Shown here in pieces: positions 42,915 to 53,569 of a stretch of 64,000 bases of DNA (the first letter of the stretch is position 1; every line of letters begins with the position of its first letter). The stretch is from Veronia nyctiphanis (GTDB lineage: Bacteria; Pseudomonadota; Gammaproteobacteria; Enterobacterales; Vibrionaceae). Both the position numbers and the translations under genes were made by a program. The DNA is taken from positions 1 through 64,000 of the forward strand of contig NZ_PEIB01000012.1 of assembly GCF_004116385.1 (NCBI RefSeq). The letters run 5' to 3'. The notes under the pieces were generated by a model. It made no database searches. It had not been told where the DNA came from and saw nothing but the letters and a program-made list of their open reading frames with translations.

Positions 42915-42936
42915 GACGGTATTCGTTGTTTTCTAG

Positions 42937-44046
42937 TTACTGACTAACGTACTCGACCACTTTGAGGCCAAAACCAGACAGTGCATGGTAGCGTTTGCTC
43001 GCCGATGACAGCAAGCGCATTTCCGTGACACCCATGTCTGATAGTATCTGAGAGCCAACACCTACGCGGCGCGACGTACCCTGCCACTTAGCTCCGGCAG
43101 GTCGTTCGCCTTTGTCCTGCGCACCAAAAACACGAAGCTTTTCAATCATTGATTCTGTGCTTTCTTCTTTACCAAGCACCACCAATACACCGCCTTCTGC
43201 GCTCATTCTTTTCATGGCATCAGTCAACGCCCAGCTGCGCTCTGACGCCCTGTCGGTGTGAAGCAGATCAGTGAGCGTATCTTGTAAGTGAACACGCACC
43301 AACGTCGGCTGGTTATTAATTTCGCCTTTGCGCAGGGCATAGTGAAGTTGGTTATCAATGATATCGCGATAAGCAACCAGATCGAACTCACCAAATTCAG
43401 TTGGCAATTTACATTCTGCCACACGTTCGATGGTCGTTTCGTTGTTATTACGGTACTCAATCAAATCCGCAATGGTACCGAGTTTGATGCCATGTTTCTC
43501 ACCAAACTTTTCAAGATCTGGACGACGCGCCATGGTGCCGTCTTCATTGAGAATTTCAACGATAACGCCCGCTGGGCCAAAACCTGCCAGACGAGCCAAG
43601 TCACAGCCTGCTTCTGTGTGACCAGCACGAGTCAGAACACCACCGTCTTGTGCCATCAATGGGAAAATGTGACCCGGCTGAACCAGATCAGACGCTTTTG
43701 CATCCGGGGCCACTGCTGCTTCAACAGTGCGAGAGCGGTCAGCGGCTGAAATACCTGTCGTCACCCCTTCCGCTGCCTCGATAGAGACAGTGAACGCGGT
43801 AGAAAACTGCGCGTTGTTGTCAGACACCATAGGGGGTAAACCAAGCTTCTCACAGCGCTCCTGCGTCATGGTAAGGCAAATCAGACCACGACCATACGTC
43901 GCCATAAAGTTGATGGCTTCCGGCGTGATTTTCTCGGCGGCGATAATAAGATCACCTTCGTTTTCACGATCTTCATCGTCCATCAGGATAACCATTTTTC
44001 CCTGACGGATGTCTTCAATGATTTCTTCTATACTGCTAATCGCCAT
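42937..44046 (-). CDS. ribB: RibBX-type DHBP synthase with degenerate GTP cyclohydrolase II domain
   Basis: 369 residues. The N-terminal half (1 to about 205) is a full 3,4-dihydroxy-2-butanone-4-phosphate synthase: [16 protein letters not shown], the GHIFPL segment and [13 protein letters not shown]. The C-terminal half resembles GTP cyclohydrolase II (RibA) but lacks its zinc-binding cysteines and the CDCG motif, so it should not be active as a cyclohydrolase. This is the hybrid called RibBX in Proteobacteria. A separate ribA must then exist elsewhere. It lies 19 bases after ribE in the riboflavin cluster. Confidence 0.92.
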   Translation of the reverse strand: MAISSIEEIIEDIRQGKMVILMDDEDRENEGDLIIAAEKITPEAINFMATYGRGLICLTMTQERCEKLGLPPMVSDNNAQFSTAFTVSIEAAEGVTTGISAADRSRTVEAAVAPDAKASDLVQPGHIFPLMAQDGGVLTRAGHTEAGCDLARLAGFGPAGVIVEILNEDGTMARRPDLEKFGEKHGIKLGTIADLIEYRNNNETTIERVAECKLPTEFGEFDLVAYRDIIDNQLHYALRKGEINNQPTLVRVHLQDTLTDLLHTDRASERSWALTDAMKRMSAEGGVLVVLGKEESTESMIEKLRVFGAQDKGERPAGAKWQGTSRRVGVGSQILSDMGVTEMRLLSSASKRYHALSGFGLKVVEYVSQ

Positions 44047-44065
44047 TTTTCTGCTCTTTGATGAA

Positions 44066-44725
44066 CTATTTTAAAAAACCTGATTCAGCAAGCTTAGCCA
44101 TTGTCAGACCATTTTGCGCTGACTGGCTTGCCTTTTCACCCAGAACCAGACGCTCCAGGTAACGCGCAATAACGTCTACTTCCATATTAACCACCTGACC
44201 AGCATGATAATGCTGAATAGTAGTCTCAGACGAAGTGTGCGGCACAATAGTAAGCTTAAAGCGGGCACCATCAACAGCATTAATAGTAAGACTTATGCCA
44301 TCTACTGTGACAGACCCTTTCTCCGCCAGATATTTTGCCAGTGAAGCAGGCGCTTCAAGCCAGAACTCGATAGCCCTGCCGCTTTGCTCCCGAGAAGCCA
44401 CGGTCGCCAGACCGTCAACATGGCCTGATACAATGTGGCCGCCAAAACGGGTTGTTGGCAGCATCGCTTTTTCAAGGTTTACTTTTTGCCCCGGCTCATA
44501 GTGAGCAAATGCCGTTCTGTTTAGTGTTTCAGCTGACAGGTCGGCAACGTAGCCATTACCCGTCAGAGAGACAACCGTCAAACACACACCATTTGTGGCA
44601 ATACTGTCGCCCAGTTTGACATCAGCCAAATCAAGCCCACGGCTGTCAACAGTCAGCGAAATATCCTGCCCCTTAGAGGTCACCGCTTTGATTTCACCAA
44701 CTGCTTCAATAATTCCTGTAAACAT
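44066..44725 (-). CDS. ribE: Riboflavin synthase alpha subunit
   Basis: 219-residue enzyme joining two lumazines to give riboflavin (RibC in E. coli). It shows the internal duplication of two lumazine-binding barrels; [12 protein letters not shown] opens the first and [11 protein letters not shown] links to the second. It lies 17 bases after ribD. Confidence 0.96.
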   Translation of the reverse strand: MFTGIIEAVGEIKAVTSKGQDISLTVDSRGLDLADVKLGDSIATNGVCLTVVSLTGNGYVADLSAETLNRTAFAHYEPGQKVNLEKAMLPTTRFGGHIVSGHVDGLATVASREQSGRAIEFWLEAPASLAKYLAEKGSVTVDGISLTINAVDGARFKLTIVPHTSSETTIQHYHAGQVVNMEVDVIARYLERLVLGEKASQSAQNGLTMAKLAESGFLK

Positions 44726-44742
44726 AGTTTCAATTCTTGTCG

Positions 44743-45855
44743 TTACTGCTTACGCAGAGTCATACGAATGTCGTTACCAACACGGGTCACGTCATCAAGG
44801 ATAAACTCGGGCACGTCTGACATAGACTCGAGGCCAGACAACGCCAACAGTGGCCTGCCATCCGCACCAATGACTTTGGGTGCCTGATAAACAATCAGTT
44901 CGTCAACCAGCCCGGCTTTTAACAATGCACCAGCAAGATTTGCGCCTGCCTCGACCCAAACATGATTAATTCCCTGAGCAGCAAGTTTAAGCATCACATC
45001 ATGAAGGTCAAAGCCTGCTTCATTACTGTTAGCATGAGTGACTGACGTCTGCTCAGTCAAAACGTTATCGTTGGCGCTGTCATGCACCATGATGACCTCG
45101 CCCTTCAACGAAAAAAGGTGAGCGTCAGGTTTCACTCGGCTTTGGCGATCTAAAATCACTCGAATGGGCTGGCGAAGTGACGTTTCCGGATAAGCCTGCT
45201 GAATGTCTTCGGGAAGCTGTGCCCAACGCACATTTAAGGAAGGATTGTCATCAATAACTGTCTGGCTAGTAGAAAGTATTGCACCTGACATCGCACGGTA
45301 AACCTGAACATCGGCTCGCGCTTCTGCACCTGTTATCCATTTACTGTCGCCATTCGCCAGTGCGGTTCTACCATCAAGCGTCGAGGCAAGCTTGAGTTGA
45401 ACATAAGGCATGCCTGTGGTCATGAATTTGATAAATGGCGCGTTGAGCGTTTCCGCGTCGGTTTGTTTGAGGCCTACATCAACTTCAATACCTGCATCAC
45501 GCATTCGGTTAATGCCCCGACCCGCCACTTCTGGGTTGGGATCAACCATGGCGCAGACAACGCGTTTTACGCCAGCATCAATCAGCGCATTCGCACAAGG
45601 CGGCGTTCGGCCAAAATGAGAGCACGGCTCAAGCGTGACGTAGGCCGTCGCGCCGCTTGCTTTCTCAGCAGCTGCTCGAAGAGCAAAGACTTCGGCATGC
45701 GCTTCGCCTGCCCGCTGATGAAAACCTTCACCAACAATATGTTCACCTTGCGTGATAACACAACCGACCCTAGGGTTGGGGGCTGTGGTGAACCGCCCAA
45801 GAGCCGCCAGCGCCAGTGCGCGCTCCATCATTCGGGTATCAAAATCAGAAAACAT
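44743..45855 (-). CDS. ribD: RibD, bifunctional pyrimidine deaminase/reductase
   Basis: 370-residue riboflavin enzyme: an N-terminal deaminase with zinc ligands in HAEVFALR and the PCSHFGRTPPC motif, and a C-terminal reductase from about residue 145 (VQLKLASTLDGRTALANGDSKWITG; GANLAGALL). It starts eight bases after the nrdR stop. Confidence 0.96.
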   Translation of the reverse strand: MFSDFDTRMMERALALAALGRFTTAPNPRVGCVITQGEHIVGEGFHQRAGEAHAEVFALRAAAEKASGATAYVTLEPCSHFGRTPPCANALIDAGVKRVVCAMVDPNPEVAGRGINRMRDAGIEVDVGLKQTDAETLNAPFIKFMTTGMPYVQLKLASTLDGRTALANGDSKWITGAEARADVQVYRAMSGAILSTSQTVIDDNPSLNVRWAQLPEDIQQAYPETSLRQPIRVILDRQSRVKPDAHLFSLKGEVIMVHDSANDNVLTEQTSVTHANSNEAGFDLHDVMLKLAAQGINHVWVEAGANLAGALLKAGLVDELIVYQAPKVIGADGRPLLALSGLESMSDVPEFILDDVTRVGNDIRMTLRKQ

Positions 45856-45863
45856 GATGAGCC

Positions 45864-46313
45864 TTACTTTTCGAGTCGGGCAATCTCTTCGCCAAACTCT
45901 CGGATATCCTCAAAACTATGATAGACCGAGGCAAAGCGGATGTACGCCACTTTATCCAACTCTTTCAGCGCTTCCATCACCAAGTTACCGACCATATTCG
46001 ACGAAACTTCACGCTCACCCGTCGCACGTATCTTGGTTTTGATCGCGTTGATGGCTTTTTCCATATCGTCGGTACTAACTGGACGCTTTTCTAACGCGCG
46101 TTGAATACCACCAGTCAGTTTGTCTTCATTGAAAGGCTCACGGTTACCATTGCTTTTTATGATGCGTGGCATAACCAGTTCCGCCGTCTCGAACGTGGTA
46201 TATCGCTCACTGCACGCAATACATTGGCGACGACGACGAACTTGATGACCATCGGCCACCAACCTGGAATCTATGACTTTGGTGTCAGTTGCACCACAAA
46301 ATGGACAGTGCAT
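45864..46313 (-). CDS. nrdR: NrdR, ribonucleotide reductase repressor
   Basis: 149-residue nucleotide-sensing repressor of ribonucleotide reductase genes; exactly the E. coli length. The N-terminal zinc ribbon has the pairs CPFC and CIAC; the ATP-cone follows (about 46-136). It heads the riboflavin cluster, as in many Gammaproteobacteria. Confidence 0.97.
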   Translation of the reverse strand: MHCPFCGATDTKVIDSRLVADGHQVRRRRQCIACSERYTTFETAELVMPRIIKSNGNREPFNEDKLTGGIQRALEKRPVSTDDMEKAINAIKTKIRATGEREVSSNMVGNLVMEALKELDKVAYIRFASVYHSFEDIREFGEEIARLEK

Positions 46314-46408
46314 CGTGCCTCCTTAATGATTTCGCAACAGTGTACCCGATTTACTGATCAGTCGCAGTGGATTATAGGAAATGCCGATGAAATTCTGGTT
46401 GCTAAAAC

Positions 46409-46441
46409 AAAAAAGACACCCTGAGGGTGCCTTTTCTTTTT
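46409..46441 (-). terminator. Terminator of glyA
   Basis: Minus-strand AAAAGGCACCC / GGGTGTCTTTTTT with loop TCA and a T run, between glyA and nrdR. Confidence 0.88.
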
Positions 46442-46460
46442 TGCAGTCTCTTACGCAGTT

Positions 46461-47711
46461 TTATGGATAAACTGGCAGACGCTGACAAATATCCAATACT
46501 TTGCCTTTCGTCGCTTCGATAACAGCGCTGTCTTCGATGTTTTCCAACACGTCACACATCCAGCCAGCAAGATCTTTTGCATCTTGCTCAGTGAAGCCTC
46601 GGCGAGTAATTGCCGGCGTACCCACACGAATACCAGAGGTGACGAATGGGCTACGCGGGTCATTCGGTACGCTGTTTTTATTTACCGTGATGTTCGCCGC
46701 ACCCAGCGCCGCATCCGCTTCTTTACCTGTGATGTTCTTTTCAATCAGGTCAACCAAGAACAGGTGGTTTTCTGTGCTGCCCGATACGATGTTGAAACCG
46801 CGAGACAGGAAAACTTCAACCATGGCTTTGGCGTTATCGACAACACGCTGCTGGTAAGTTTTAAATTCTGGCTCCATCGCTTCTTTAAATGCGACCGCTT
46901 TTGCTGCGATAACATGCATCAAAGGACCGCCCTGACCACCCGGGAATACCGCTGAGTTCAGTTTTTTGTACAGATCTTCGCCAGCACTGGACAGAATCAG
47001 ACCGCCGCGAGGACCTGCAAGCGTTTTATGGGTTGTGGTTGTGACCACATGTGCATGAGGCACTGGCGTAGGGTAAACACCTGCAGCAACCAAACCGGCG
47101 ACGTGGGCCATATCGACAAACAGGAAAGCATCGACTTTATCCGCGATTTCACGCATGCGCGCCCAATCAACGATTTGCGAATAGGCAGAGAAACCGCCGA
47201 TGATCATCTTAGGTTTGTGCTCAACAGCCAGCGCTTCCATCTCATCGTAATTAATTTGGCCAGCTTCATCGATGCCGTAAGGAATGACGTTGTAGTGCTT
47301 ACCAGAGAAGTTTACCGGAGAGCCATGAGTCAAGTGACCGCCGTGCGCGAGGCTCATACCCAAGATGGTATCACCCGGGTTAAGCAGTGCCATGAACACT
47401 GCACTGTTGGCTTGTGAGCCTGAATGTGGCTGAACATTGGCATATTCGCAATCAAACAGCGCACAGGCACGGTCGATGGCTAGCGCTTCTGCTTTATCAA
47501 CGAACTCACAACCACCGTAATAACGTTTGCCCGGATAGCCTTCTGCGTACTTGTTAGTCAGCTGCGAACCCTGAGCCTCCATTACGCGAGGGCTGGTGTA
47601 GTTTTCTGACGCGATCAGTTCGATGTGCTCTTCCTGACGGGCCGTTTCTTCCTCGATCGCGGCAAACAACTCCGGATCATAATCAGCGATATTCATATCA
47701 CGCTTTAACAT
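46461..47711 (-). CDS. glyA: GlyA, serine hydroxymethyltransferase
   Basis: 416-residue PLP enzyme interconverting serine and glycine and feeding one-carbon units to purine synthesis. Starts [12 protein letters not shown]; the PLP lysine is in [16 protein letters not shown]; near the E. coli length (417). A perfect PurR operator lies 91 bases upstream, and a terminator follows. Confidence 0.97.
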   Translation of the reverse strand: MLKRDMNIADYDPELFAAIEEETARQEEHIELIASENYTSPRVMEAQGSQLTNKYAEGYPGKRYYGGCEFVDKAEALAIDRACALFDCEYANVQPHSGSQANSAVFMALLNPGDTILGMSLAHGGHLTHGSPVNFSGKHYNVIPYGIDEAGQINYDEMEALAVEHKPKMIIGGFSAYSQIVDWARMREIADKVDAFLFVDMAHVAGLVAAGVYPTPVPHAHVVTTTTHKTLAGPRGGLILSSAGEDLYKKLNSAVFPGGQGGPLMHVIAAKAVAFKEAMEPEFKTYQQRVVDNAKAMVEVFLSRGFNIVSGSTENHLFLVDLIEKNITGKEADAALGAANITVNKNSVPNDPRSPFVTSGIRVGTPAITRRGFTEQDAKDLAGWMCDVLENIEDSAVIEATKGKVLDICQRLPVYP

Positions 47712-47802
47712 CTGTCTCTCCTGCCTCAGATAAGGTCACAGCTTTGGTAACCCAAGTGTCACTCCAGCATTGAGTAACTTAAAAAAACCAGCTATCACGC
47801 GG

Positions 47803-47818
47803 ACGCAAACGTTTACGT
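47803..47818 (-). promoter_or_regulatory. PurR operator of glyA
   Basis: ACGCAAACGTTTACGT fits ANGCAANCGNTTNCNT at every defined position. PurR control of glyA is known in E. coli. Confidence 0.85.
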
Positions 47819-47954
47819 CTCCCGTATAATTTCCGCAAGTATTCTACAAAATATGCGCGCCATCAGGTAGTAGAAATATATTCTTTCGTATTCTCCCATC
47901 AATTCCGCAGAAAAACACCAAGCTTAGGACTTCATTAGGTAACAAAATTACAAC

Positions 47955-47988
47955 AAGTTGTAAATTTACAACTTTACACTTTGTAAAG
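47955..47988. repeat. Overlapping palindromes upstream of the YitT gene
   Basis: AAGTTGTAAA and its exact reverse complement meet with no spacer, forming a perfect 20-base palindrome (47955-47974). Overlapping it, CTTTACA (47972-47978) and TGTAAAG (47982-47988) form a second inverted repeat with a three-base centre. The shared TGTAAA/TTTACA half-site suggests a repressor or activator that binds side by side, but the spacings do not match TyrR or HexR sites. Confidence 0.55.
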
Positions 47989-48150
47989 CTTGGATTACGT
48001 GTAAAATACCTCATTAGCAAAAATGTAAAATCAGAGATATATTAGCGCCTGATCGCATTTAGCTAAGCCTACATATGTGTGCTTTTGCGTATTTCTTGTT
48101 GTTTTTTTACATTCCGCAGTTGAATTGAGCAAATTTGAGGAGTAACAGCG

Positions 48151-48762
48151 TTGAGTAAGACCATTAAACACACCTGGCAGGAAGATTTAGTCGCTATTTT
48201 GGCGGGTACTTTCATTGTTGCTCAAGGCGTTATGTTCCTGAAGCAGGCGGGACTTCTCTCCGGTGGTATTGCAGGTTTAGCACTGTTAGTTAATCAGGTA
48301 ACAGATTTATCATTCGGCACTCTCTTTTTTGTTCTCAATTTGCCTTTTTACCTGATGGCGTGGAAACGCTTCGGCCGTCAATTTGCTATTCGTAGCCTTA
48401 TCGCAGGCAGTTTAGTCTCAATCTTTGCAGACATGATAGACAACTTGTTTGTTGTGGACTGGCTATCCCCTGTTTACAGTGCGGTCATTGCTGGCCTGAT
48501 GATTGGTGTTGGAATGCTGATGGTATTCCGTCATAACGCCAGTCTGGGTGGATTCAATATTTTTGCCCTTTACTGTCAGGATAAATTCGGTCTTCGTGCC
48601 GGTAACGTTCAGATGGGCATTGACTGCGCGATTTTGGTGGCTTCATTCTTTGTTGTCAGTCCATTTATCTTGCTATGTTCGGTAGGCAGCGCAGTCATCC
48701 TCAATATGCTGCTGACCATGAACCACAAGCCAGAGCGTTATCAAGTGGCACCTGCGAAGTAA
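48151..48762 (+). CDS. YitT-family membrane protein
   Basis: 203-residue integral membrane protein with about five to six hydrophobic helices and no large soluble domain. LSGGIAGLALLVNQVTDLSFGTLFFVLN and SLGGFNIFALYCQDKFGLRAG are typical of the YitT/UPF0750-like family, whose substrate is unknown. The start is TTG at 48151 with GAGGAG placed correctly before it; no ATG lies near the conserved N-terminus. Its upstream region holds a cluster of palindromes. Confidence 0.82.
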   Translation: MSKTIKHTWQEDLVAILAGTFIVAQGVMFLKQAGLLSGGIAGLALLVNQVTDLSFGTLFFVLNLPFYLMAWKRFGRQFAIRSLIAGSLVSIFADMIDNLFVVDWLSPVYSAVIAGLMIGVGMLMVFRHNASLGGFNIFALYCQDKFGLRAGNVQMGIDCAILVASFFVVSPFILLCSVGSAVILNMLLTMNHKPERYQVAPAK

Positions 48763-48793
48763 AATCAAGTTAGGCTTGACGGGTCAACTGACA

Positions 48794-48827
48794 ACAAAAA
48801 AGAGCGCTTGAAGCGCTCTTTTTTTAT
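48794..48827. terminator. Bidirectional terminator YitT gene/glnB
   Basis: AAAAAAGAGCGCTT / AAGCGCTCTTTTTTT with loop G, nearly a perfect palindrome, between converging genes. Confidence 0.9.
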
Positions 48828-48863
48828 TTGTCTTTTTTTCACATTCTTCTTCACAGCGAGAGA

Positions 48864-49238
<375 letters not shown>

Positions 49239-49318
49239 TTACCGGAAATGTCCAATCGATTCATTAGTGTCATTGTAACCGCTGAGAGATAAAAACCCAG
49301 CCATGTACTATCTCAAAA

Positions 49319-49350
49319 AAAGAAAAACCGCTGTCAAAGCAGCGGTTTTC
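49319..49350 (-). terminator. Terminator of purL
   Basis: Minus-strand AAAACCGCTG / CAGCGGTTTTTC with a six-base loop and T runs, 19 bases past the purL stop. Confidence 0.9.
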
Positions 49351-49368
49351 ATTAATAAATGCGTATGT

Positions 49369-52300
49369 TTAGCCGATTTTGACGCGTGCATTACGGAACA
49401 TGCGCATCCAAGGGCTATCCTCACCCCAGCTATCCGGATGCCATGAGTTCGCCACGGTACGGAACACACGCTCAGGGTGCGGCATCATGATAGTGAAACG
49501 GCCATCTGTGGTTGTAAGACCCGTGATACCATTTGGCGAGCCATTCGGGTTCGCTGGATATGTCTCGGTGATCTTGCCGAAGTTATCGCGGTATCTCAGT
49601 GCCACAGTGCCTGATTGCTCAAGCGCTGCAAGATGGTCTGTACCTCGAACCTCGACACGTCCCTCACCATGAGAGACAGCGATTGGCATCACTGAGCCAG
49701 CCATTCCATCAAGGAACAACGACGGGCTAGACTGTACCTCAACCAAGCTAAAGCGCGCTTCAAAACGCTCTGATTCATTGCGAACGAATCGTGGCCACAG
49801 GTCGGCACCCGGGATCAGGTCCCTAAGGTTAGACATCATCTGGCAACCGTTACACACGCCTAATGCAAAGGTGTTATCACGGGTAAAGAAGCGTTCGAAT
49901 TCATCACGCGCCTGACTGTTGAACAGGATTGACTTCGCCCAGCCTTCACCTGCACCCAGCACGTCACCATACGAGAAACCGCCACACGCTACCAGACCGT
50001 GGAAATCTTCCAGCCCGACATTGCCAGCCAGCACATCACTCATATGAACGTCTGTTGCGTCAAAGCCTGCACGATCAAAGGCTGCTGCCATTTCTACGTG
50101 TGAGTTAACGCCTTGCTCACGCAAAATCGCCATGTTCGGGCGTGCACCTGTAGCAATGAAAGGCGCAGCAACATCCTGATGAACATCAAAGGTCAGTTCA
50201 GCTTGCAGACCTGGGTCTGTAAGGTCGGCTTTCGCATCAAACTCTTGTTGCGCACAAGCCGGGTTGTCGCGCATCGCTTGCATCTGATAAGTCGTTTCTG
50301 CCCAAGTGGTTCGAAGTTCAGTGCGATTTTGTTCCAGTACGCGCTCGTCACCGTTCCAGACACGAACAACATCGTCATCACTCAGCGTACCGATAACATG
50401 GCTGCAGTGCTCTAGGCCATGAGACGCCAGTGATGAAAGAACTTGGTCTAGATCATCAGATTTGACCTGAATGACCGCACCCAGCTCTTCGTTGAACAAG
50501 GCGGCAAGGTTGTCATCGCAATGACCATCGGCAGACAGGGTGTTGATATCTACTTCAATACCTGTGTGACCTGCAAATGCCATTTCCGCCAGTGTCACGT
50601 ACAAACCGCCATCACCACGGTCATGGTAGGCAAGTAGTTTCTCTTCACGAACAAGGATTTGCATGGCATGGAAGAAACCTTTTAGCAACGCCGGGCTGTC
50701 AACGTCTGCAGGTTTGTCACCCAGCTGCTTGTAAACCTGCGCGAGTGCCGTTGCACCCAAGCGATTCTGGCCCTGACCAAGGTCAACCAGAAGTAATGCG
50801 GAATCGCCTTTGTCAGTGCGAAGCTGCGGCGTAACCGTCTTGCGAACGTCTTCAACGCGACCGAATGCAGTAATAATTAGAGAAAGTGGCGCGATATTTT
50901 CTTTATCTTCACCATTCTCCTGCCAGCGGGTTTTCATCGACATAGAGTCTTTGCCAACTGGGATAGTCAGGTCAAGTTCAGGACACAGCTCTTCACCCAC
51001 AGCTTTAACCGCTTCATACAAACCTGCATCTTCGCCCGGGTGGCCTGCTGCTGCCATCCAGTTTGCTGACAGTTTGATGCGGTTCAAATCACCGATATCG
51101 GCACAGGCAATGTTGGTCAGTGATTCAGCAACAGCCAGTCGCGCAGATGCTGCAAAATCAAGCAGTGCTGCCGGTGTGCGCTCGCCCATCGACATCGCTT
51201 CACCGTGGTAGCTGTCATAGCTTGCAGCAGTTACTGCACAGTTAGCAACAGGAACCTGCCATGGGCCGACCATTTGGTCACGAGCAACCAGACCTGTCAC
51301 TGAGCGGTCACCGATGGTCACGAGAAAGGTTTTCTCCGCGACGGAAGGCAATCTCAGAACACGCTTGGTCGCTTCTTCAATATCAATGCCCGCACGGTCA
51401 AGCGCGACACCCTCAACGTTTTTGGTTTCTACATCGCGGTGCATTTTCGGCGGCTTACCAAGGAGAATATCCATTGGCATATCTATAGGTGTGTTGTCGA
51501 AGTGGCTATCTTCCAGCGTCAGGTGACGCTCTTCGGTTGCTTCACCTACCACAGCATATGGCGCGCGTTCACGCTTACAGATAGCATCGAAGACATCCAT
51601 GTTTTCTTGCGCCACCGCCATGACATAACGTTCCTGAGATTCGTTACACCAGATTTCGAGCGGCGACATACCCGGCTCATCATTCGGTACATCACGCAGC
51701 TGAAATTTACCGCCACGCTCACCATCATCAACCAGCTCAGGCAGAGCATTAGAGATACCACCCGCGCCCACATCGTGGATAAAGGCAATCGGGTTTTCTT
51801 CACCCATCTGCCAGCAGCGGTCAATCACTTCCTGACAACGACGTTCCATTTCAGGGTTTTCACGCTGAACAGAAGCAAAATCCAGATCTTCCGCAGACTG
51901 GCCAGATGCCATCGATGATGCAGCGCCTCCACCCAGGCCGATATTCATCGCCGGGCCACCCAGAACAATCAACTTGGCACCAACAGGAATTTCTTTTTTC
52001 TTCACGTGCTCGTCACGGATGTTACCCATACCACCAGCAATCATGATTGGCTTGTGGTAACCGCGCACTTCCTCACCGTTGTGTGAGGTGACTTTTTCTT
52101 CGTAAGTACGGAAATATCCCAGCAGGTTTGGGCGACCGAATTCGTTGTTGAATGCCGCGCCACCCAGTGGACCTTCCAGCATAATGTCCAGTGCAGTAAC
52201 AATACGCTCAGGTTTACCGAAGTTGGTTTCCCATGGCTGTTCGAAGCCCGGGATGCGAAGGTTAGAGACCGTAAAGCCAACAAGGCCAGCTTTCGGTTTA

Positions 52301-53277
52301 CCACCAATACCCGTTGCGCCCTCATCACGGATTTCACCGCCTGAGCCTGTCGATGCGCCCGGCCATGGTGAAATCGCCGTTGGGTGGTTGTGTGTTTCCA
52401 CCTTCATCAGAATGTGTGCATCTTCCTGATGGTAGTTGTACTGACGGGATTCAGGGTCGGGGAAGAAGCGACCGACTTCAGAGCCAGTCATGACGGCAGC
52501 ATTATCTTTATACGCAGAAAGGACGTGAGAGCTGTTCTTCTCGTAAGTGTTTTTGATCATCTTGAACAGCGATTTACCCTGCTCAACACCATCAATGGTC
52601 CAATCGGCATTGAAAATCTTATGACGACAGTGCTCAGAGTTAGCCTGCGCAAACATCATCAGTTCGATATCGTTCGGGTTACGACCTAGCTTGGTAAAGC
52701 TTTCCACCAGATAATCAATTTCGTCATCTGCAAGAGCAAGGCCAAGCTCGGTGTTCGCGACAACCAACGCCTCACGACCGCCTTCGAGAACATCCACCGG
52801 TGTCAGAGGTGCCGGCGTTGCTTCGGTAAACAGTACGCTTGCATCTTCAAGATCAGCAAACACACTTTCCATCATGCGGTCATGAATAAGACCTTTCAGT
52901 GCGTGATCCTGCTCAGCATTTAGCGTATCAGTCAGGGTAATGTAGTATGCTGTGCCGCGCTCCAAACGCTTAATCTGAGACAGGCCACAGTTAATGGCTA
53001 TGTCTGTCGCCTTTGAAGACCATGGAGAGATAGTACCCGGGCGAGGTGTAACCAGATAGAATAAACCTGATTGCTCATGTTCTTCGATTGTTGGACCATA
53101 AGTGAGTAGCTGAGACAGTTTACTGTGCTCTTCATCATTTAACGCAGAAGCCAGATCAGCAAAATGGACGTATTCTGCATATATACCAGAAACAGGCAGA
53201 CCGAGCTCCCGGCAGCTTTCCATCAGCTTATTTACTCGGAATTCGGACAGAGCGGGGGAACCACGCAAAATTTCCAT
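49369..53277 (-). CDS. purL: PurL, phosphoribosylformylglycinamidine synthase
   Basis: 1302-residue large-form FGAM synthase (E. coli 1295), step four of purine synthesis. Order: N-terminal PurS-like domain, two ATP-binding synthetase halves ([29 protein letters not shown] marks the first), and a C-terminal glutaminase domain from about residue 1040 with the catalytic cysteine in [10 protein letters not shown] and histidine in MPHPERVFR. Undamaged over almost 4 kb. A PurR operator lies upstream. Confidence 0.97.
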   Translation of the reverse strand: MEILRGSPALSEFRVNKLMESCRELGLPVSGIYAEYVHFADLASALNDEEHSKLSQLLTYGPTIEEHEQSGLFYLVTPRPGTISPWSSKATDIAINCGLSQIKRLERGTAYYITLTDTLNAEQDHALKGLIHDRMMESVFADLEDASVLFTEATPAPLTPVDVLEGGREALVVANTELGLALADDEIDYLVESFTKLGRNPNDIELMMFAQANSEHCRHKIFNADWTIDGVEQGKSLFKMIKNTYEKNSSHVLSAYKDNAAVMTGSEVGRFFPDPESRQYNYHQEDAHILMKVETHNHPTAISPWPGASTGSGGEIRDEGATGIGGKPKAGLVGFTVSNLRIPGFEQPWETNFGKPERIVTALDIMLEGPLGGAAFNNEFGRPNLLGYFRTYEEKVTSHNGEEVRGYHKPIMIAGGMGNIRDEHVKKKEIPVGAKLIVLGGPAMNIGLGGGAASSMASGQSAEDLDFASVQRENPEMERRCQEVIDRCWQMGEENPIAFIHDVGAGGISNALPELVDDGERGGKFQLRDVPNDEPGMSPLEIWCNESQERYVMAVAQENMDVFDAICKRERAPYAVVGEATEERHLTLEDSHFDNTPIDMPMDILLGKPPKMHRDVETKNVEGVALDRAGIDIEEATKRVLRLPSVAEKTFLVTIGDRSVTGLVARDQMVGPWQVPVANCAVTAASYDSYHGEAMSMGERTPAALLDFAASARLAVAESLTNIACADIGDLNRIKLSANWMAAAGHPGEDAGLYEAVKAVGEELCPELDLTIPVGKDSMSMKTRWQENGEDKENIAPLSLIITAFGRVEDVRKTVTPQLRTDKGDSALLLVDLGQGQNRLGATALAQVYKQLGDKPADVDSPALLKGFFHAMQILVREEKLLAYHDRGDGGLYVTLAEMAFAGHTGIEVDINTLSADGHCDDNLAALFNEELGAVIQVKSDDLDQVLSSLASHGLEHCSHVIGTLSDDDVVRVWNGDERVLEQNRTELRTTWAETTYQMQAMRDNPACAQQEFDAKADLTDPGLQAELTFDVHQDVAAPFIATGARPNMAILREQGVNSHVEMAAAFDRAGFDATDVHMSDVLAGNVGLEDFHGLVACGGFSYGDVLGAGEGWAKSILFNSQARDEFERFFTRDNTFALGVCNGCQMMSNLRDLIPGADLWPRFVRNESERFEARFSLVEVQSSPSLFLDGMAGSVMPIAVSHGEGRVEVRGTDHLAALEQSGTVALRYRDNFGKITETYPANPNGSPNGITGLTTTDGRFTIMMPHPERVFRTVANSWHPDSWGEDSPWMRMFRNARVKIG

Positions 53278-53326
53278 GTGCGTACATCTCTCGTTAGCGG
53301 TTGATCAAAGGAATATTGGCCTGACC

Positions 53327-53359
53327 ACCTGATTGCGGGCTGCCCGTAGCAGATCAGGT
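53327..53359 (-). other. Hairpin in the purL leader
   Basis: Arms ACCTGAT (53327-53333) and ATCAGGT (53353-53359) enclose a second small stem CGGG / CCCG. It lies between the predicted purL promoter and its start codon, so the leader RNA can fold. There is no T run right after, so it is not a simple terminator. Confidence 0.4.
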
Positions 53360-53405
53360 CACGTCAATACTTCTTTTTTTGCCGCCTTCGCACCATTCGG
53401 GCGCC

Positions 53406-53434
53406 ATTATAGGGTAAAAGTCCAATTGAGGTAA
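53406..53434 (-). promoter_or_regulatory. purL promoter
   Basis: On the minus strand a perfect -10 TATAAT (53406-53411) stands 17 bases from TTACCT (53429-53434), a weak -35. The PurR box lies directly upstream. The transcript would carry a leader of about 120 bases. Confidence 0.6.
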
Positions 53435-53440
53435 CACCTG

Positions 53441-53456
53441 ACGCAACCGTTTGCGC
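53441..53456 (-). promoter_or_regulatory. PurR operator of purL
   Basis: ACGCAACCGTTTGCGC matches ANGCAANCGNTTNCNT at all defined positions but the last. purL is a classical PurR target in E. coli. Confidence 0.78.
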
Positions 53457-53569
53457 GTTTTTTTTATCTTGCTGTAAAAATGCGGGTCTGGTCATTGTAA
53501 CGCACAGAAGCCGTAGGTGAACTTTCCGCGGCACAGTTGCTCTGGTATAAATGGAGAAAATAGAGAGAA

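Larger units (their letters stand above)
47712..48150. other. Divergent glyA/YitT intergenic region
   Basis: A 439-base gap, long for this window. It contains the glyA PurR operator (47803-47818), a TATAAT-like sequence at 47826-47831, and an AT-rich cluster of overlapping palindromes at 47955-47988. No open frame with a family resemblance is seen; an unannotated small RNA is possible but not shown. Confidence 0.5.

Noticed and set aside
42716-42936. FMN riboswitch in the riboflavin cluster
   Set aside because: The conserved RFN segments are not visible; the stretch holds only a terminator and probable promoter sequence.
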